Notes: generated by a model from the letters alone, not told the origin. Shown: positions 8,711 to 18,413, counted from the first letter of the stretch. The stretch is DNA of 64,000 bases from Pseudomonas abietaniphila (GCF_900100795.1 NZ_FNCO01000013.1:124001-188000), one strand, 5' to 3'. Numbers and translations: made by a program.

Positions 8711-10324
8711 ATGCGTATGAACACTGTTGCTTCGTCATTATTAACGGCCGGATTAACTGCTGGGCTATTAGCCACCACTTCGGTTACACAGGCCGCGACC
8801 AAGAGTCTGGTGTTTTGCTCTGAAGGCAGCCCCGCAGGCTTCGACATCGGCCAATACACCTCGGGCACCGATAACGATGCGGCCGAACCGATCTACAACC
8901 GACTGGCCGAGTTCGAACGCGGCCAGACCAGCGTCGTGCCTGCCCTGGCGACGCGCTGGGATATCTCTGCCGATGGCCTGAGCTACACGTTTCACCTGCG
9001 CGAGGGTGTGAAGTTCCATAGCAACAAGGCATTCACGCCGACACGGGATTTCAATGCCGACGATGTGCTGTTCACGTTCAATCGCATGCTGCACAAGGAT
9101 CATCCGTTTCGCGTTGCCTACCCGACCGAGTTTCCGTACTTCACCAGCATGGGTCTGGACAAGAATATAAAGTCGGTCGAGAAGACAGGTCCCATGACCG
9201 TTGTGTTTTCACTGAATAAAGTGGATGCGGCATTCATTCAGAATATCGCGATGAACTTCGCGTCTATTCTCTCCGCCGAATATGCTGACAAACTGATGGC
9301 ATCAGGCAATGTTCGCGATATAAACCAATCGCCCATTGGTACCGGACCTTTTGTTTTTCAGCGTTATCAGAAAGATTCGCAAATTCGCTATGTCGCCAAC
9401 AAACAGTTCTGGGACCCGAGCAGGGTCAAGATTGACCAGTTGATCTTCGCCATCAATACCGATGCCTCGGTTCGCATTCAGAAACTCAAGAAGAATGAAT
9501 GCCAGGTCACCCTCAACCCTCGTCCCGCCGACATTGAGTCGATCAAGGCCGACAAGCACTTGAAGGTGATCGAGAAGCCCGGCTTCAACCTCGGCTACAT
9601 CGCCTACAACGTGCGTCATGCGCCATTGGACAACCTGCAGGTGCGACAAGCGCTGGACATGGCGGTCGACAAAAAGGCCATCATCGATGCGGTGTACCAG
9701 GGCGCGGGGCAACTGGCTCAGAACGCCATGCCGCCGACCCAATGGTCGTTCGATGACACCGTCAAGGACGCGCCGTACAACCCCGAAAAAGCCAGGGAGT
9801 TGTTGCGGGCTGCCGGCGTCAAGGAAGGCACCGAGCTGACCCTTTGGGCAATGCCCGTCCAACGCCCCTACAACCCCAACGCCAAGCTGATGGCGCAGAT
9901 GCTTCAGGCCGACTGGGCCAAGGTCGGCATCAAGGCCACCATCGTCAGCTATGAGTGGGGCGAGTACCTCAAGCGCAGCAAGAACGGCGAGCACGATATC
10001 TCGCTGATCGGCTGGACCGGTGACAACGGTGACCCGGACAACTGGATGGGCACGCTCTACAGCTGCGCGTCGATTGGTGGCAACAACTACTCGATGTGGT
10101 GCGACGAGAAATACGACGCCCTGATCAAATCGGCGGTGTCCATCGCCGACAAGGATCAGCGCATCAGCCTGTACCAGCAGGCCCAGCATTACCTCAAGAG
10201 CCAGGTTCCGATCACGCCGATCGCCCACTCGACGGTGATCCAGCCGCTGCGATCCAACGTGAAAGGCTTTCTGGTCAGCCCGTTCAACCGCAACAACTTC
10301 TCAGGCGTGAGCATCGCCGATTAA
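8711..10324 (+). CDS. dppA3: Periplasmic dipeptide-binding protein, paralogue 3
   Basis: A 537-residue SBP_bac_5 protein with a signal peptide (MRMNTVASSLL...TQA, about 28 residues). AAGGA lies 5 bases before the ATG. Motifs: CSEGSPAGFDIGQYTSG, FHLREGVKFH, GDNGDPDNWMG, ITPIAHSTVIQP. By order it corresponds to PA4500. In P. aeruginosa the dipeptidase gene mdpA and regulator gene psdR lie between dppA2 and dppA3; both are absent here. It is followed by the opdP porin gene, with which it may share a transcript. Confidence 0.93.
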   Translation: MRMNTVASSLLTAGLTAGLLATTSVTQAATKSLVFCSEGSPAGFDIGQYTSGTDNDAAEPIYNRLAEFERGQTSVVPALATRWDISADGLSYTFHLREGVKFHSNKAFTPTRDFNADDVLFTFNRMLHKDHPFRVAYPTEFPYFTSMGLDKNIKSVEKTGPMTVVFSLNKVDAAFIQNIAMNFASILSAEYADKLMASGNVRDINQSPIGTGPFVFQRYQKDSQIRYVANKQFWDPSRVKIDQLIFAINTDASVRIQKLKKNECQVTLNPRPADIESIKADKHLKVIEKPGFNLGYIAYNVRHAPLDNLQVRQALDMAVDKKAIIDAVYQGAGQLAQNAMPPTQWSFDDTVKDAPYNPEKARELLRAAGVKEGTELTLWAMPVQRPYNPNAKLMAQMLQADWAKVGIKATIVSYEWGEYLKRSKNGEHDISLIGWTGDNGDPDNWMGTLYSCASIGGNNYSMWCDEKYDALIKSAVSIADKDQRISLYQQAQHYLKSQVPITPIAHSTVIQPLRSNVKGFLVSPFNRNNFSGVSIAD

Positions 10325-10419
10325 TCGTTAACCCATGCCAGAGGCGAGTCTCGTCTTTGGCAGCGCTTTATCCGCAATCCGCGGAATGGAGCAAAAAAGG
10401 CCCATAAGGCCGCACCACC

Positions 10420-10450
10420 AAAGCCGGCCAACCCATAAAAGCCGGCCTTT
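10420..10450 (+). terminator. Hairpin between dppA3 and opdP
   Basis: AAAGCCGGC (10420-10428) pairs with GCCGGC-C-TTT (10441-10450) with one bulge, ending in TTT just 30 bases before the opdP start. It may act as a partial terminator or attenuator ahead of the porin gene. Confidence 0.5.
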
Positions 10451-10479
10451 ATAAAAGCAGTAATCGGGAGCTTCAAAAC

Positions 10480-11859
10480 GTGAAAAAAGCCAGCACCGCT
10501 GTATTCGCCTTGTCCCTGCTCGCAGTAAGCGTCGCGGCCCAGGCAGAGCCAACCAGTCAGGAGTTCGTTCCTACCACACTGGCCACCACCAACGCTCAGA
10601 GCGAAGCCAAGGGCTTCCTCGAAGACTCGAAGATCACCGGTTCGACCAAGAACTGGTACGCCAACGAGCTGCTGCGTCGCGGTGGCAATTTCAGCCGCAG
10701 CGAAAACGGCGTCGTGGTTGATCGCGACCCACGCCGTATCAACTGGGTGCAAGGCACCATCGTCGACTACAGCTCGGGCTTCACTCAGGGCACTGTGGGC
10801 TTCGCCACTGAGCTGGCGGTTTATAACGCCGTCGCGCTGGACCGTGACAAGGACGACACGATGGGCGGCGCCAACCGCACGCTCACCAAGAACAACGGTG
10901 ACGCGGTCGGCCAGTGGAGCAAGCTGGGCCTGGGCAACATCAAGGCACGTATCTCCAACACCACGCTGACCGCTGGCCGTCAGTCGATGAACACGCCCGT
11001 TCTGGCTTACATCGGCAACCGTGCGCTGCCTTCGAGCTTCGAAGGTGTGAGCATCCTCAGCGAAGAATTCAACAACCTGTCGATCACCGCCGGCAGCTTC
11101 GACCGCGCATCGCCGCGTACCGAGCAGAGCCTGAGCAAGTTCCGCTCCGAGTACACCAACAACACCGCCACAGCGGATCGTGTTGATATCGCTGGCATCG
11201 ACTACAAGCCGTTCAAGAGCCTGACCACCAGCTTGTATGCCTCCAACGTCGAAGACTTCTGGCACCAATACTACTTCGCGTTCACCCATGAAATGGGCGA
11301 CACCGACGTACTGGGTCTGAGCACCAACCTGAACTACTACAAGACCAAAGATTCCGGTCAGAAGAAGATGGGCCCAATCGACAACGACACTTACTCCCTG
11401 TCGTTGACCGCTACCCACAAGGCGCACAGCTTCAGCATCGCGTATCAGGAAGTTGAAGGCGATACCTACTTCGACTACCTGCACGAAACCAACGGCATCT
11501 TCCTGGCCAACTCCCTGCTCTCTGACTTCAACGGCCCGAACGAGAAGTCCGTACAGCTGAGCTACCTGCTGAACATGGCTGACTACGGCGTACCCGGCCT
11601 GAAATTCAACATCTATCAGGCTCGCGGCTTCGACATCGACGGTACGCACTACAAAGGCACCGCTTACGACGTATCCAGAATGGACGGCGAAACCCATTAC
11701 GAATACGGCATCGGCTCCTCGTACACCCTGCAGTCCGGCCCGCTGAAGGCCTCGACCGTTCGTGCGACCTACACCACGCACCGCGCGAGCGCCGAACAGG
11801 CTGACGGCAATATCAACGAGTTCCGTCTGGTCACCACCATCCCGTTCAACATCCTGTAA
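10480..11859 (+). CDS. opdP: OprD-family outer-membrane porin (OpdP-type dipeptide porin)
   Basis: A 459-residue protein with a signal peptide (KKASTAVFALSLLAVSVAAQA) and OprD-family features: FLEDSKITGSTKNWYANE near the mature N-terminus, RRINWVQGTIVDYSSGFTQGTVGF, AGRQSMNTPVLAY, and a C-terminal strand ending FRLVTTIPFNIL. The start is a GTG with GGGAG 9 bases upstream. OprD-type barrels admit amino acids and short peptides across the outer membrane; the P. aeruginosa homologue at this position (PA4501) transports glycine-glutamate. Its place among binding-protein genes supports supplying peptides to them. It is slightly longer than the family average of about 420-440 residues. Confidence 0.92.
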   Translation: MKKASTAVFALSLLAVSVAAQAEPTSQEFVPTTLATTNAQSEAKGFLEDSKITGSTKNWYANELLRRGGNFSRSENGVVVDRDPRRINWVQGTIVDYSSGFTQGTVGFATELAVYNAVALDRDKDDTMGGANRTLTKNNGDAVGQWSKLGLGNIKARISNTTLTAGRQSMNTPVLAYIGNRALPSSFEGVSILSEEFNNLSITAGSFDRASPRTEQSLSKFRSEYTNNTATADRVDIAGIDYKPFKSLTTSLYASNVEDFWHQYYFAFTHEMGDTDVLGLSTNLNYYKTKDSGQKKMGPIDNDTYSLSLTATHKAHSFSIAYQEVEGDTYFDYLHETNGIFLANSLLSDFNGPNEKSVQLSYLLNMADYGVPGLKFNIYQARGFDIDGTHYKGTAYDVSRMDGETHYEYGIGSSYTLQSGPLKASTVRATYTTHRASAEQADGNINEFRLVTTIPFNIL

Positions 11860-11873
11860 TCACAGAAACCGGT

Positions 11874-11926
11874 GAGTGTTCGGGCCCTGGGTTCGCGCAG
11901 AACTTAATGGCCCGAAACACCCACTC
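11874..11926 (+). terminator. Imperfect hairpin between opdP and dppA4
   Basis: TTCGGGCC (11879-11886) pairs with GGCCCGAA (11909-11916), extended outward by GAGTG (11874-11878) and CACTC (11922-11926) with a one-sided bulge. There is no T-tract. It may reduce read-through from the abundant porin transcript. Confidence 0.45.
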
Positions 11927-11960
11927 ATGAATGGCTTCATCACTTGCGGAGGGCGTTTTC

Positions 11961-13568
11961 TTGAAATCGACATTCAAACTCGCAACATTGCGCAACGCGG
12001 TCGCACTGGCGCTGTTCAGCGTCGCGGTCGGCGTTTCGGCCAAACCTCTGGTGGTCTGCACCGAAGCCAGCCCGGAAGGGTTCGACACGGCGCTGTACAC
12101 CACCGCCGTCACGGCCGATGCGGCGGCGGAAACCATTTTCAACCGTCTGGTGGATTTCAAGCCCGGCACCACTGACATCCAGCCGGCTCTGGCAGAGTCC
12201 TGGGACATCAGTGAAGACGGCCTCAATTACACGTTCCACCTGCGTAAAGGCGTCAAGTTCCACACCACCGAATACTTCAAACCAACGCGCGACATGAACG
12301 CCGACGACGTGGTCTGGAGCTTCCAGCGTCAGCTCGACCCGAACCACCCATGGCACAAGCAATCAACGGTCGGTTACCCGTACTTTGAGAGCATGGGCTT
12401 CAAGGAGCTGCTGAAAAGCGTCGAGAAAGTCGACGACAACACCGTCAAATTCACCCTGACCCGTCGCGAAGCCCCGTTCCTGGCTGACGTCGCGATGGCC
12501 TTTGCCTCGATCTACTCGGCCGAATACGCCGACCAGTTGCTCAAGGCCAACAAGACCGATGAGTTGAACAGCCACCCGGTCGGCACCGGGCCTTTCATCT
12601 TCCAGCGCTACGCCAAGGATGCTCAGGTACGCTTCAAGGCCAACCCGGATTATTTCCGTGGCAAGCCGCCAGCGGACGCACTGATTCTGGCAATCGCCAC
12701 CGACAGCAACGTACGCCTGCAGAAGCTCAAGGCCAACGAATGTCAGATCGCGCTGTATCCCAAGCCCGATGACATCCCGAACATCAAGAAAGACCCAGCC
12801 CTGAAGATCGACGAACTGCAGGCGATGACCACCGCCTATATCGCGATGAACACCACGCACAAATACATGAGCGATGTACGAGTGCGTAAAGCGATCGATA
12901 TCGCGTTCGACAAGCAAGCCTACGTCAACGCACTGTTCGGCCCGGGCAATGCGAGCGTTGCGGTCAACCCGTACCCGCCGACCCTGCTGGGCTACAACAA
13001 TGAGCTGAAAAATCCTGCCCACGACCTGGACAAGGCACGCGCTTTGCTCAAGGAAGCTGGCGTACCGGAAGGCACCGTGCTGACCCTGTTCACCCGTAAT
13101 GGCGGCGGCGCGACCAACCCGAACCCCACGATGGGGGCACAAATGATGCAGGCCGATTTGGCAAAAGTCGGCATTAAGTTAGATATTCGCGTCATGGAAT
13201 GGGGCGAAATGCTCAAACGGGCGAAAAACGGCGAACACGACATGGTGTCCGCTGGCTGGGCAGGCGACAATGGCGACCCTGATAACTTCCTGACCCCGAA
13301 CCTGAGTTGCGAGGCCGCCAAAAACGGCGAAAACTACGCGCGCTGGTGCAATCAGAAGTTCCAGACGTTGATCGATCAGGCTCGGGAAAAGACCGACCCG
13401 GCCGAACGTGCTGCGCTCTATGAGCAGGCACAGGCGATCTTCAATCAGGATCTGCCATGGATCAGCATGGCGCACACCAAGATGTTCACTGCAATGCGCA
13501 AGAACGTAGAGGGCTATTACATTAGCCCGCTCACCACTAATAACTTCGCTACCACCCAAGTGAAGTAG
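11961..13568 (+). CDS. dppA4: Periplasmic dipeptide-binding protein, paralogue 4
   Basis: A 535-residue SBP_bac_5 protein. I prefer the TTG at 11961, which has GGAGGG 7 bases upstream and starts a normal signal peptide (KSTFKLATLRNAV...VSA); the ATG at 11931 would add a non-signal-like extension. It is the most divergent of the four: CTEASPEGFDTALYTT at the N-terminus and DFLTPNLSCEAAKNGENYARWC near the C-terminus. It lies directly before dppB, so it is the likely cognate receptor, as in PA4502. A strong hairpin separates it from dppB, which fits a binding protein made in excess over the membrane complex. Confidence 0.92.
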   Translation: MKSTFKLATLRNAVALALFSVAVGVSAKPLVVCTEASPEGFDTALYTTAVTADAAAETIFNRLVDFKPGTTDIQPALAESWDISEDGLNYTFHLRKGVKFHTTEYFKPTRDMNADDVVWSFQRQLDPNHPWHKQSTVGYPYFESMGFKELLKSVEKVDDNTVKFTLTRREAPFLADVAMAFASIYSAEYADQLLKANKTDELNSHPVGTGPFIFQRYAKDAQVRFKANPDYFRGKPPADALILAIATDSNVRLQKLKANECQIALYPKPDDIPNIKKDPALKIDELQAMTTAYIAMNTTHKYMSDVRVRKAIDIAFDKQAYVNALFGPGNASVAVNPYPPTLLGYNNELKNPAHDLDKARALLKEAGVPEGTVLTLFTRNGGGATNPNPTMGAQMMQADLAKVGIKLDIRVMEWGEMLKRAKNGEHDMVSAGWAGDNGDPDNFLTPNLSCEAAKNGENYARWCNQKFQTLIDQAREKTDPAERAALYEQAQAIFNQDLPWISMAHTKMFTAMRKNVEGYYISPLTTNNFATTQVK

Positions 13569-13576
13569 AAGAAGAA

Positions 13577-13609
13577 GCCGGCGGGCCTGCAACAACGGGC
13601 CCCGCCGGT
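13577..13609 (+). terminator. GC-rich hairpin between dppA4 and dppB
   Basis: GCCGGCGGGCC (13577-13587) pairs with GGGCCCCGCCGGT (13597-13609). No T-tract follows and dppB starts 34 bases later. This looks like an intercistronic mRNA-stabilising element of the kind common after binding-protein genes. Confidence 0.6.
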
Positions 13610-13643
13610 ACACGCCTAACCGGCAGATGAGGTACACGAGAAG

Positions 13644-14654
13644 ATGTTTAGTTTTATCGCTCGCCGAGTGGGGTTGCTAATACCCACCTTCTTCGGCATC
13701 ACCTTGCTGACCTTCGCATTGATTCGCCTGATTCCGGGCGACCCGGTCGAAGTCATGATGGGTGAACGCCGGGTCGATCCGGAAATGCACGCCCAAGCCA
13801 TGGAACGTCTTGGCCTGAACAAACCCCTTTATGCGCAATACATCGACTACGTCGGCAAGCTCGCCCATGGCGACCTCGGCGAATCGCTGCGTACGCGCAC
13901 GAGCGTGTGGTCCGAATTCACCTCGCTGTTCCCGGCAACCCTGGAACTGTCGATTGCGGCGTTGATATTCGCGGGCATCCTCGGGCTTCTCGCCGGCGTG
14001 ATCGCAGCGTTAAAACGAGGGTCCCTCTTCGACCATGGGGTCATGGGTATTTCGCTTGCGGGATACTCGATGCCGATCTTCTGGTGGGGCCTGATCCTGA
14101 TCATGTTCTTCTCGGTATCGCTGGGCTGGACCCCGGTATCGGGTCGTATCGACTTGTTGTACGACATTCCGCCCAAGACCGGCTTCATGCTGATCGACAC
14201 CTTGCTCAGCGATGAAGAGGGCTCTTTCCTCGATGCGCTGCATCACCTGATTCTGCCGGCCATCGTGCTGGGCACCATCCCGCTGGCGGTAATCGCCCGG
14301 ATGACCCGCTCCTCGATGCTCGAAGTCCTGCGTGAAGACTACGTGCGTACCGCTCGCGCCAAGGGCCTGTCGCCGGCTCGCGTGGTATTCGTTCACGGAC
14401 TGCGCAACGCACTGATCCCGGTACTGACAGTCTTCGGCCTGCAAGTGGGCACCCTGCTCGCCGGTGCGGTCCTGACCGAAACGATCTTCTCCTGGCCGGG
14501 TATCGGCAAATGGCTCATCGAGGCCATTGGCGCACGTGACTACCCTGTCGTGCAGAACGGCATCCTGTTAATCGCCTGCCTGGTGATTCTGGTCAACTTC
14601 GTGGTGGACATCCTCTACGGCTTTGCCAACCCACGCATTCGTCACCAGCGCTGA
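13644..14654 (+). CDS. dppB: Dipeptide ABC transporter permease DppB
   Basis: A 336-residue inner-membrane permease with six predicted helices. The N-terminal signature FIARRVGLLIPTFFGITLLTF and the EAA loop RTARAKGLSPARVVFVHGLRNALIP near residues 233-256 are typical of DppB/OppB. It pairs with DppC to form the channel driven by DppD and DppF. It is the first gene of the tight dppBCDF block, 11 bases before dppC. Confidence 0.96.
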   Translation: MFSFIARRVGLLIPTFFGITLLTFALIRLIPGDPVEVMMGERRVDPEMHAQAMERLGLNKPLYAQYIDYVGKLAHGDLGESLRTRTSVWSEFTSLFPATLELSIAALIFAGILGLLAGVIAALKRGSLFDHGVMGISLAGYSMPIFWWGLILIMFFSVSLGWTPVSGRIDLLYDIPPKTGFMLIDTLLSDEEGSFLDALHHLILPAIVLGTIPLAVIARMTRSSMLEVLREDYVRTARAKGLSPARVVFVHGLRNALIPVLTVFGLQVGTLLAGAVLTETIFSWPGIGKWLIEAIGARDYPVVQNGILLIACLVILVNFVVDILYGFANPRIRHQR

Positions 14655-14665
14655 GATCACTTTTT

Positions 14666-15577
14666 ATGAGCACACCTACTCCCGTAGTAGCAGTCGATCA
14701 AAGCCTGCTCTACCCGTCCGTATACAAAGAGTTCTGGCAGCATTTCGCCAAGAACAAGGGCGCAGTGGCCGGTCTGGCATTCATGCTGCTGATCGTTTTC
14801 TGCGCCATCTTCGCCCCGTGGGTCGCGCCGCATGACCCGAGCGAACAATACCGCGACTTCCTGCTGACCCCACCGGTCTGGCTCGAAGGCGGCCAATGGC
14901 AGTTCGTGCTGGGCACCGATGAACTGGGCCGCGATCTGCTGTCGCGTCTGATCCAGGGTTCGCGCCTGTCGCTGCTGATCGGCCTGTCGTCGGTGGTGAT
15001 GTCGTTGATTCCGGGGATCCTGATGGGTCTGCTGGCCGGTTTCTTCCCGAAAATCCTCGGCCCGACCATCATGCGTCTGATGGACATCATGCTCGCCCTG
15101 CCTTCGCTGCTGCTGGCTGTTGCCATTGTCGCGATCCTCGGCCCTGGCCTGATCAACACCGTGATCGCCATCGCGATCGTGTCCTTGCCATCTTATGTGC
15201 GCCTGACCCGTGCGGCTGTCATGGGCGAACTGAACCGCGACTACGTGACCGCTGCCCGTCTGGCCGGCGCCACCCTGCCGCGCCTGATGTTCATCACCGT
15301 GCTGCCAAACTGCATGGCACCGCTGATCGTTCAAGCGACCTTGAGTTTCTCCTCGGCGATCCTCGACGCTGCGGCGTTGGGCTTCCTCGGTCTGGGTGTA
15401 CAACCGCCAACGCCTGAGTGGGGCACCATGCTCGCTTCGGCCCGCGACTACATCGAACGCGCCTGGTGGGTGGTGAGCCTGCCCGGTCTGACCATTTTGC
15501 TCAGCGTGCTGGCAATCAACCTGATGGGCGACGGTCTGCGCGATGCGCTCGACCCGAAACTCAAGAACGCCGCCTGA
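14666..15577 (+). CDS. dppC: Dipeptide ABC transporter permease DppC
   Basis: A 303-residue permease with the OppC N-terminal helix (GAVAGLAFMLLIVFCAIFAPW), the GTDELGRDLLSRLIQGSR segment and the EAA loop (AARLAGATLPRLMFITVLPN). Length and topology are normal for the family. The stop codon is part of the ribosome-binding site of dppD (TGAGGA). Confidence 0.96.
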   Translation: MSTPTPVVAVDQSLLYPSVYKEFWQHFAKNKGAVAGLAFMLLIVFCAIFAPWVAPHDPSEQYRDFLLTPPVWLEGGQWQFVLGTDELGRDLLSRLIQGSRLSLLIGLSSVVMSLIPGILMGLLAGFFPKILGPTIMRLMDIMLALPSLLLAVAIVAILGPGLINTVIAIAIVSLPSYVRLTRAAVMGELNRDYVTAARLAGATLPRLMFITVLPNCMAPLIVQATLSFSSAILDAAALGFLGLGVQPPTPEWGTMLASARDYIERAWWVVSLPGLTILLSVLAINLMGDGLRDALDPKLKNAA

Positions 15578-15587
15578 GGACGTCCGA

Positions 15588-16556
15588 ATGCCACTTTTAG
15601 AAATCAAAAACCTGAACGTCCGCTTCGGCGACGCCACCGCCACGCCGGTCGTCGATGGCCTGGACCTGGCCGTGGACAAAGGCGAAGTCCTGGCAATCGT
15701 CGGTGAATCGGGCTCCGGTAAATCCGTGACCATGATGGCGCTGATGGGCCTGATCGATCACCCCGGCATCGTCACCGCTGATTCGTTGATCTTCGACGGC
15801 AAGGACATGCTCAAGCTCAACTCGCGTCAGCGTCGCCAGATCGTCGGCAAGGACTTGTCGATGGTCTTCCAGGACCCGATGACCGCGTTGAACCCAAGCT
15901 ACACCGTAGGCTTCCAGATCAAGGAAGTCCTCAAGCAGCACCTCGGCCTGTCGGGCAAAGCCGCCCACCAGCGCGCGCTGGAACTGCTGCAGAAGGTTGA
16001 AATCCCGGGCGCCGCACAGCGTCTGGACGCCTATCCGCACCAACTGTCGGGCGGCATGAGCCAGCGTGTCGCGATCGCCATGGCGATTGCCGGCGAGCCA
16101 AAGCTGCTGATTGCCGACGAACCCACCACCGCACTCGACGTGACCATTCAGGCCCAGATCATGGACCTGCTGCTGGCCCTGCAGAAAGAGCAGGACATGG
16201 CGCTGGTGCTCATTACCCACGACCTCGCGGTCGTGGCCGAAACCGCTCAGCGTGTCTGCGTGATGTACGCCGGTCAGGCAGTGGAAGTCGGTCAGGTCCC
16301 CGGCCTGTTCGACGTGCCTGCGCACCCGTACAGCGAAGCCCTGCTGGCGGCGATTCCCGAGCACAGCATGGGCGCTGAGCGACTGTCGACGCTGCCGGGC
16401 ATTGTTCCCGGTCGTTACGACCGTCCGAGCGGCTGCCTGCTGTCGCCGCGCTGCCCTTACGTTCAAGAAAAATGCCGCCAGGAGCGCCCTGCTCTGGACC
16501 CTAAAGCCCACAGCATCGTGCGCTGCTTCTATCCGCTGAATCAGGAGGTGGCGTAA
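15588..16556 (+). CDS. dppD: Dipeptide ABC transporter ATP-binding protein DppD
   Basis: A 322-residue ATPase with Walker A GESGSGKS, signature LSGGMSQR, Walker B LLIADEPTTALD and the C-terminal oligopeptide-transporter Cys motif (CPYVQEKC). The ATG at 15588 follows TGAGGA by 7 bases; an in-frame upstream start at 15543 would lie inside dppC and is unlikely. The stop codon overlaps the dppF start by one base (TAATG), which suggests translational coupling. Confidence 0.96.
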   Translation: MPLLEIKNLNVRFGDATATPVVDGLDLAVDKGEVLAIVGESGSGKSVTMMALMGLIDHPGIVTADSLIFDGKDMLKLNSRQRRQIVGKDLSMVFQDPMTALNPSYTVGFQIKEVLKQHLGLSGKAAHQRALELLQKVEIPGAAQRLDAYPHQLSGGMSQRVAIAMAIAGEPKLLIADEPTTALDVTIQAQIMDLLLALQKEQDMALVLITHDLAVVAETAQRVCVMYAGQAVEVGQVPGLFDVPAHPYSEALLAAIPEHSMGAERLSTLPGIVPGRYDRPSGCLLSPRCPYVQEKCRQERPALDPKAHSIVRCFYPLNQEVA

Positions 16557-17530
16557 TGAGCGAAATCGTACTGACCGCCCGTGACCTCACCCGTCACTAC
16601 GATGTATCCCGTGGTTTGTTCAAACCCCACGCCACTGTGCGCGCACTCAACGGTGTGTCGTTCGAACTGGAAGCCGGCAAGACCCTGGCGGTCGTCGGTG
16701 AATCCGGCTGCGGCAAATCCACCCTCGCCCGCGCTTTGACCCTGATCGAGGAGCCGTCGTCGGGCTCCCTGAAAATCGCCGGCCAGGAAGTGGCCGGCGC
16801 GACCAAGGCGCAACGCAAGCAGCTGCGCAAAGACGTGCAGATGGTGTTCCAGAGCCCGTATGCGTCGCTGAACCCTCGCCAGAAGATCGGTGATCAACTG
16901 GGCGAACCGCTGCTGATCAACACCAGCCTGTCGGCCGCCGAACGTCGCGAGAAAGTGCAGGCCATGATGAAGCAGGTCGGCCTGCGTCCTGAGCACTATC
17001 AGCGCTACCCGCACATGTTCTCCGGTGGTCAGCGTCAGCGGATCGCGCTGGCCCGCGCCATGATGCTGCAACCCAAAGTGCTGGTGGCGGACGAACCGAC
17101 TTCGGCGCTGGACGTGTCGATCCAGGCGCAGGTGTTGAACCTGTTCATGGACCTGCAGCAGGAGTTCAACACCGGTTATGTGTTCATCTCGCACAACCTG
17201 GCGGTGGTGCGTCATGTCGCGGACACGGTGCTGGTGATGTACCTGGGCCGCCCGGCCGAGATGGGTCCGAAGGAGGAGATTTATAACCGCCCTCTGCACC
17301 CGTACACCCAGGCATTGCTGTCGGCCACGCCGACGATTCATCCGGATCCTTCGAAGCCGAAGATCAAGATCGTGGGTGAGTTGCCTAACCCGCTGAACCC
17401 GCCATCGGGTTGCGCGTTCCACAAGCGCTGCCCGTATGCGACAGAGCGCTGCAGTGCGGAGGTTCCCGAACTGCGGACGGTGGATAACCGTCAGGTGGCG
17501 TGTCATTACGCGGAGCAGTTTGTGGCGTGA
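16556..17530 (+). CDS. dppF: Dipeptide ABC transporter ATP-binding protein DppF
   Basis: A 324-residue ATPase with Walker A GESGCGKS, signature FSGGQRQR, Walker B VLVADEPTSALD and the C-terminal CPYATERC motif. It partners DppD. GGAGG precedes the ATG. A terminator with a run of seven T follows, closing the peptide-transport locus. Confidence 0.96.
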   Translation: MSEIVLTARDLTRHYDVSRGLFKPHATVRALNGVSFELEAGKTLAVVGESGCGKSTLARALTLIEEPSSGSLKIAGQEVAGATKAQRKQLRKDVQMVFQSPYASLNPRQKIGDQLGEPLLINTSLSAAERREKVQAMMKQVGLRPEHYQRYPHMFSGGQRQRIALARAMMLQPKVLVADEPTSALDVSIQAQVLNLFMDLQQEFNTGYVFISHNLAVVRHVADTVLVMYLGRPAEMGPKEEIYNRPLHPYTQALLSATPTIHPDPSKPKIKIVGELPNPLNPPSGCAFHKRCPYATERCSAEVPELRTVDNRQVACHYAEQFVA

Positions 17531-17553
17531 TGTGCTGCTGATTACTGAGTGAA

Positions 17554-17590
17554 GAAAGGCCGTTGCGTGTGAGCGTAGCGGTCTTTTTTT
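17554..17590 (+). terminator. Terminator of the dpp operon
   Basis: AAAGGCCGTTGCG pairs with CGTAGCGGTCTTT (with mismatches) and runs into TTTTTTT at 17584-17590, 24 bases after the dppF stop. Confidence 0.75.
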
Positions 17591-17663
17591 ATGGCTGGGG
17601 TTTGGGGTTTGGGGTTGTGTGTATATCCGTTTCTGCGGTCAAGGCTGATTACGGTTCCGCTCT

Positions 17664-17890
17664 TACAGCGGGTCACTTTTTCCAAGAGCCGAAAAAGTAA
17701 CCAAAAAGGCCCTGCTCCTGGTTTGGTCCGACTTCGTCGGATTCCCGCACTCCGACGACACTCCGTGGGCCCGCGCCGAACGGGCATCCATGCCCTGACG
17801 GCGCTCTCGCGGCATCCATGCCGCTCGACCCACTCCGCGTCGTCTGCGTTTGGCCTGCACCCAAGTCGCGTTTGGTGGTGTCTTGGCCAT
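17664..17890. repeat. Conserved non-coding Pseudomonas block (GGGTCACTTTTTCC type)
   Basis: This block begins GCGGGTCACTTTTTCCAAG followed by GAAAAAGTAACCAAAAAGGC, an inverted-repeat-bearing sequence I recognise as recurring between genes in many Pseudomonas genomes. It runs through a GC-rich stretch up to the GAGCAG tandem repeat. ORFs in it are short and lack ribosome-binding sites. I cannot say whether it is a degenerate mobile element. Confidence 0.4.
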
Positions 17891-17914
17891 TGATGTAGAA
17901 GAGCAAAATCAACG

Positions 17915-17998
<84 letters not shown>

Positions 17999-18020
17999 CT
18001 ATCAGTTTGACGCTTTCTCT

Positions 18021-18154
18021 GTAGGAGCGTGGCTTGTCCCGCGATCTGCCGCGCAGCGGTAGCAAAATCAGGCGACGCCATGAGACCTGACACTCCGCAC
18101 GCACAGGGTTTGCTGCCGGTTCCCGGCACATCGCGGGACAAGCCGCGCTCCTAC
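18021..18154. repeat. Inverted pair of REP units (GTAGGAGCGTGGCTTGTCCCGCG type)
   Basis: A forward unit at 18021-18043 and its inverted partner at 18133-18154 flank about 90 bases. This is the REPIN-like layout seen repeatedly in this window (also at 35791, 37769, 57476 and 62832). Confidence 0.85.
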
Positions 18155-18279
18155 GCCTTCGGCAGAGTCAAAAGCAGAGCAGCAAGCTGCGTTGGGTTCT
18201 GCTTTTGATCTTCATACCGAGAAAGTCCAGACACCACAAAACGCGACTAGCCGCACGGCTGCAGGTTGATGAAGGACGT

Positions 18280-18387
18280 GTGGGAGACGTCGGAGGTTAC
18301 GACGGCAGCGAATGCGTTGTGCCACGCACCAACGAAGGCTCTGACCCACCGCATTCGCGGCCGTCGTAACCTCTGACTGCTCCCACA
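18280..18387. repeat. Inverted pair of GGTTACGA-class repeats
   Basis: The forward unit at about 18280-18320 contains GGAGGTTACGACGGCAGCG. The inverted unit at about 18348-18387 contains CGTCGTAACCTC and ends TCCCACA. It lies just downstream of the 3' end of piuB. The gap 17531-18413 contains only the terminator and repeats listed here. Confidence 0.8.
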
Positions 18388-18413
18388 GCAACAGCGATAC
18401 CGCCCGGCCCGAG

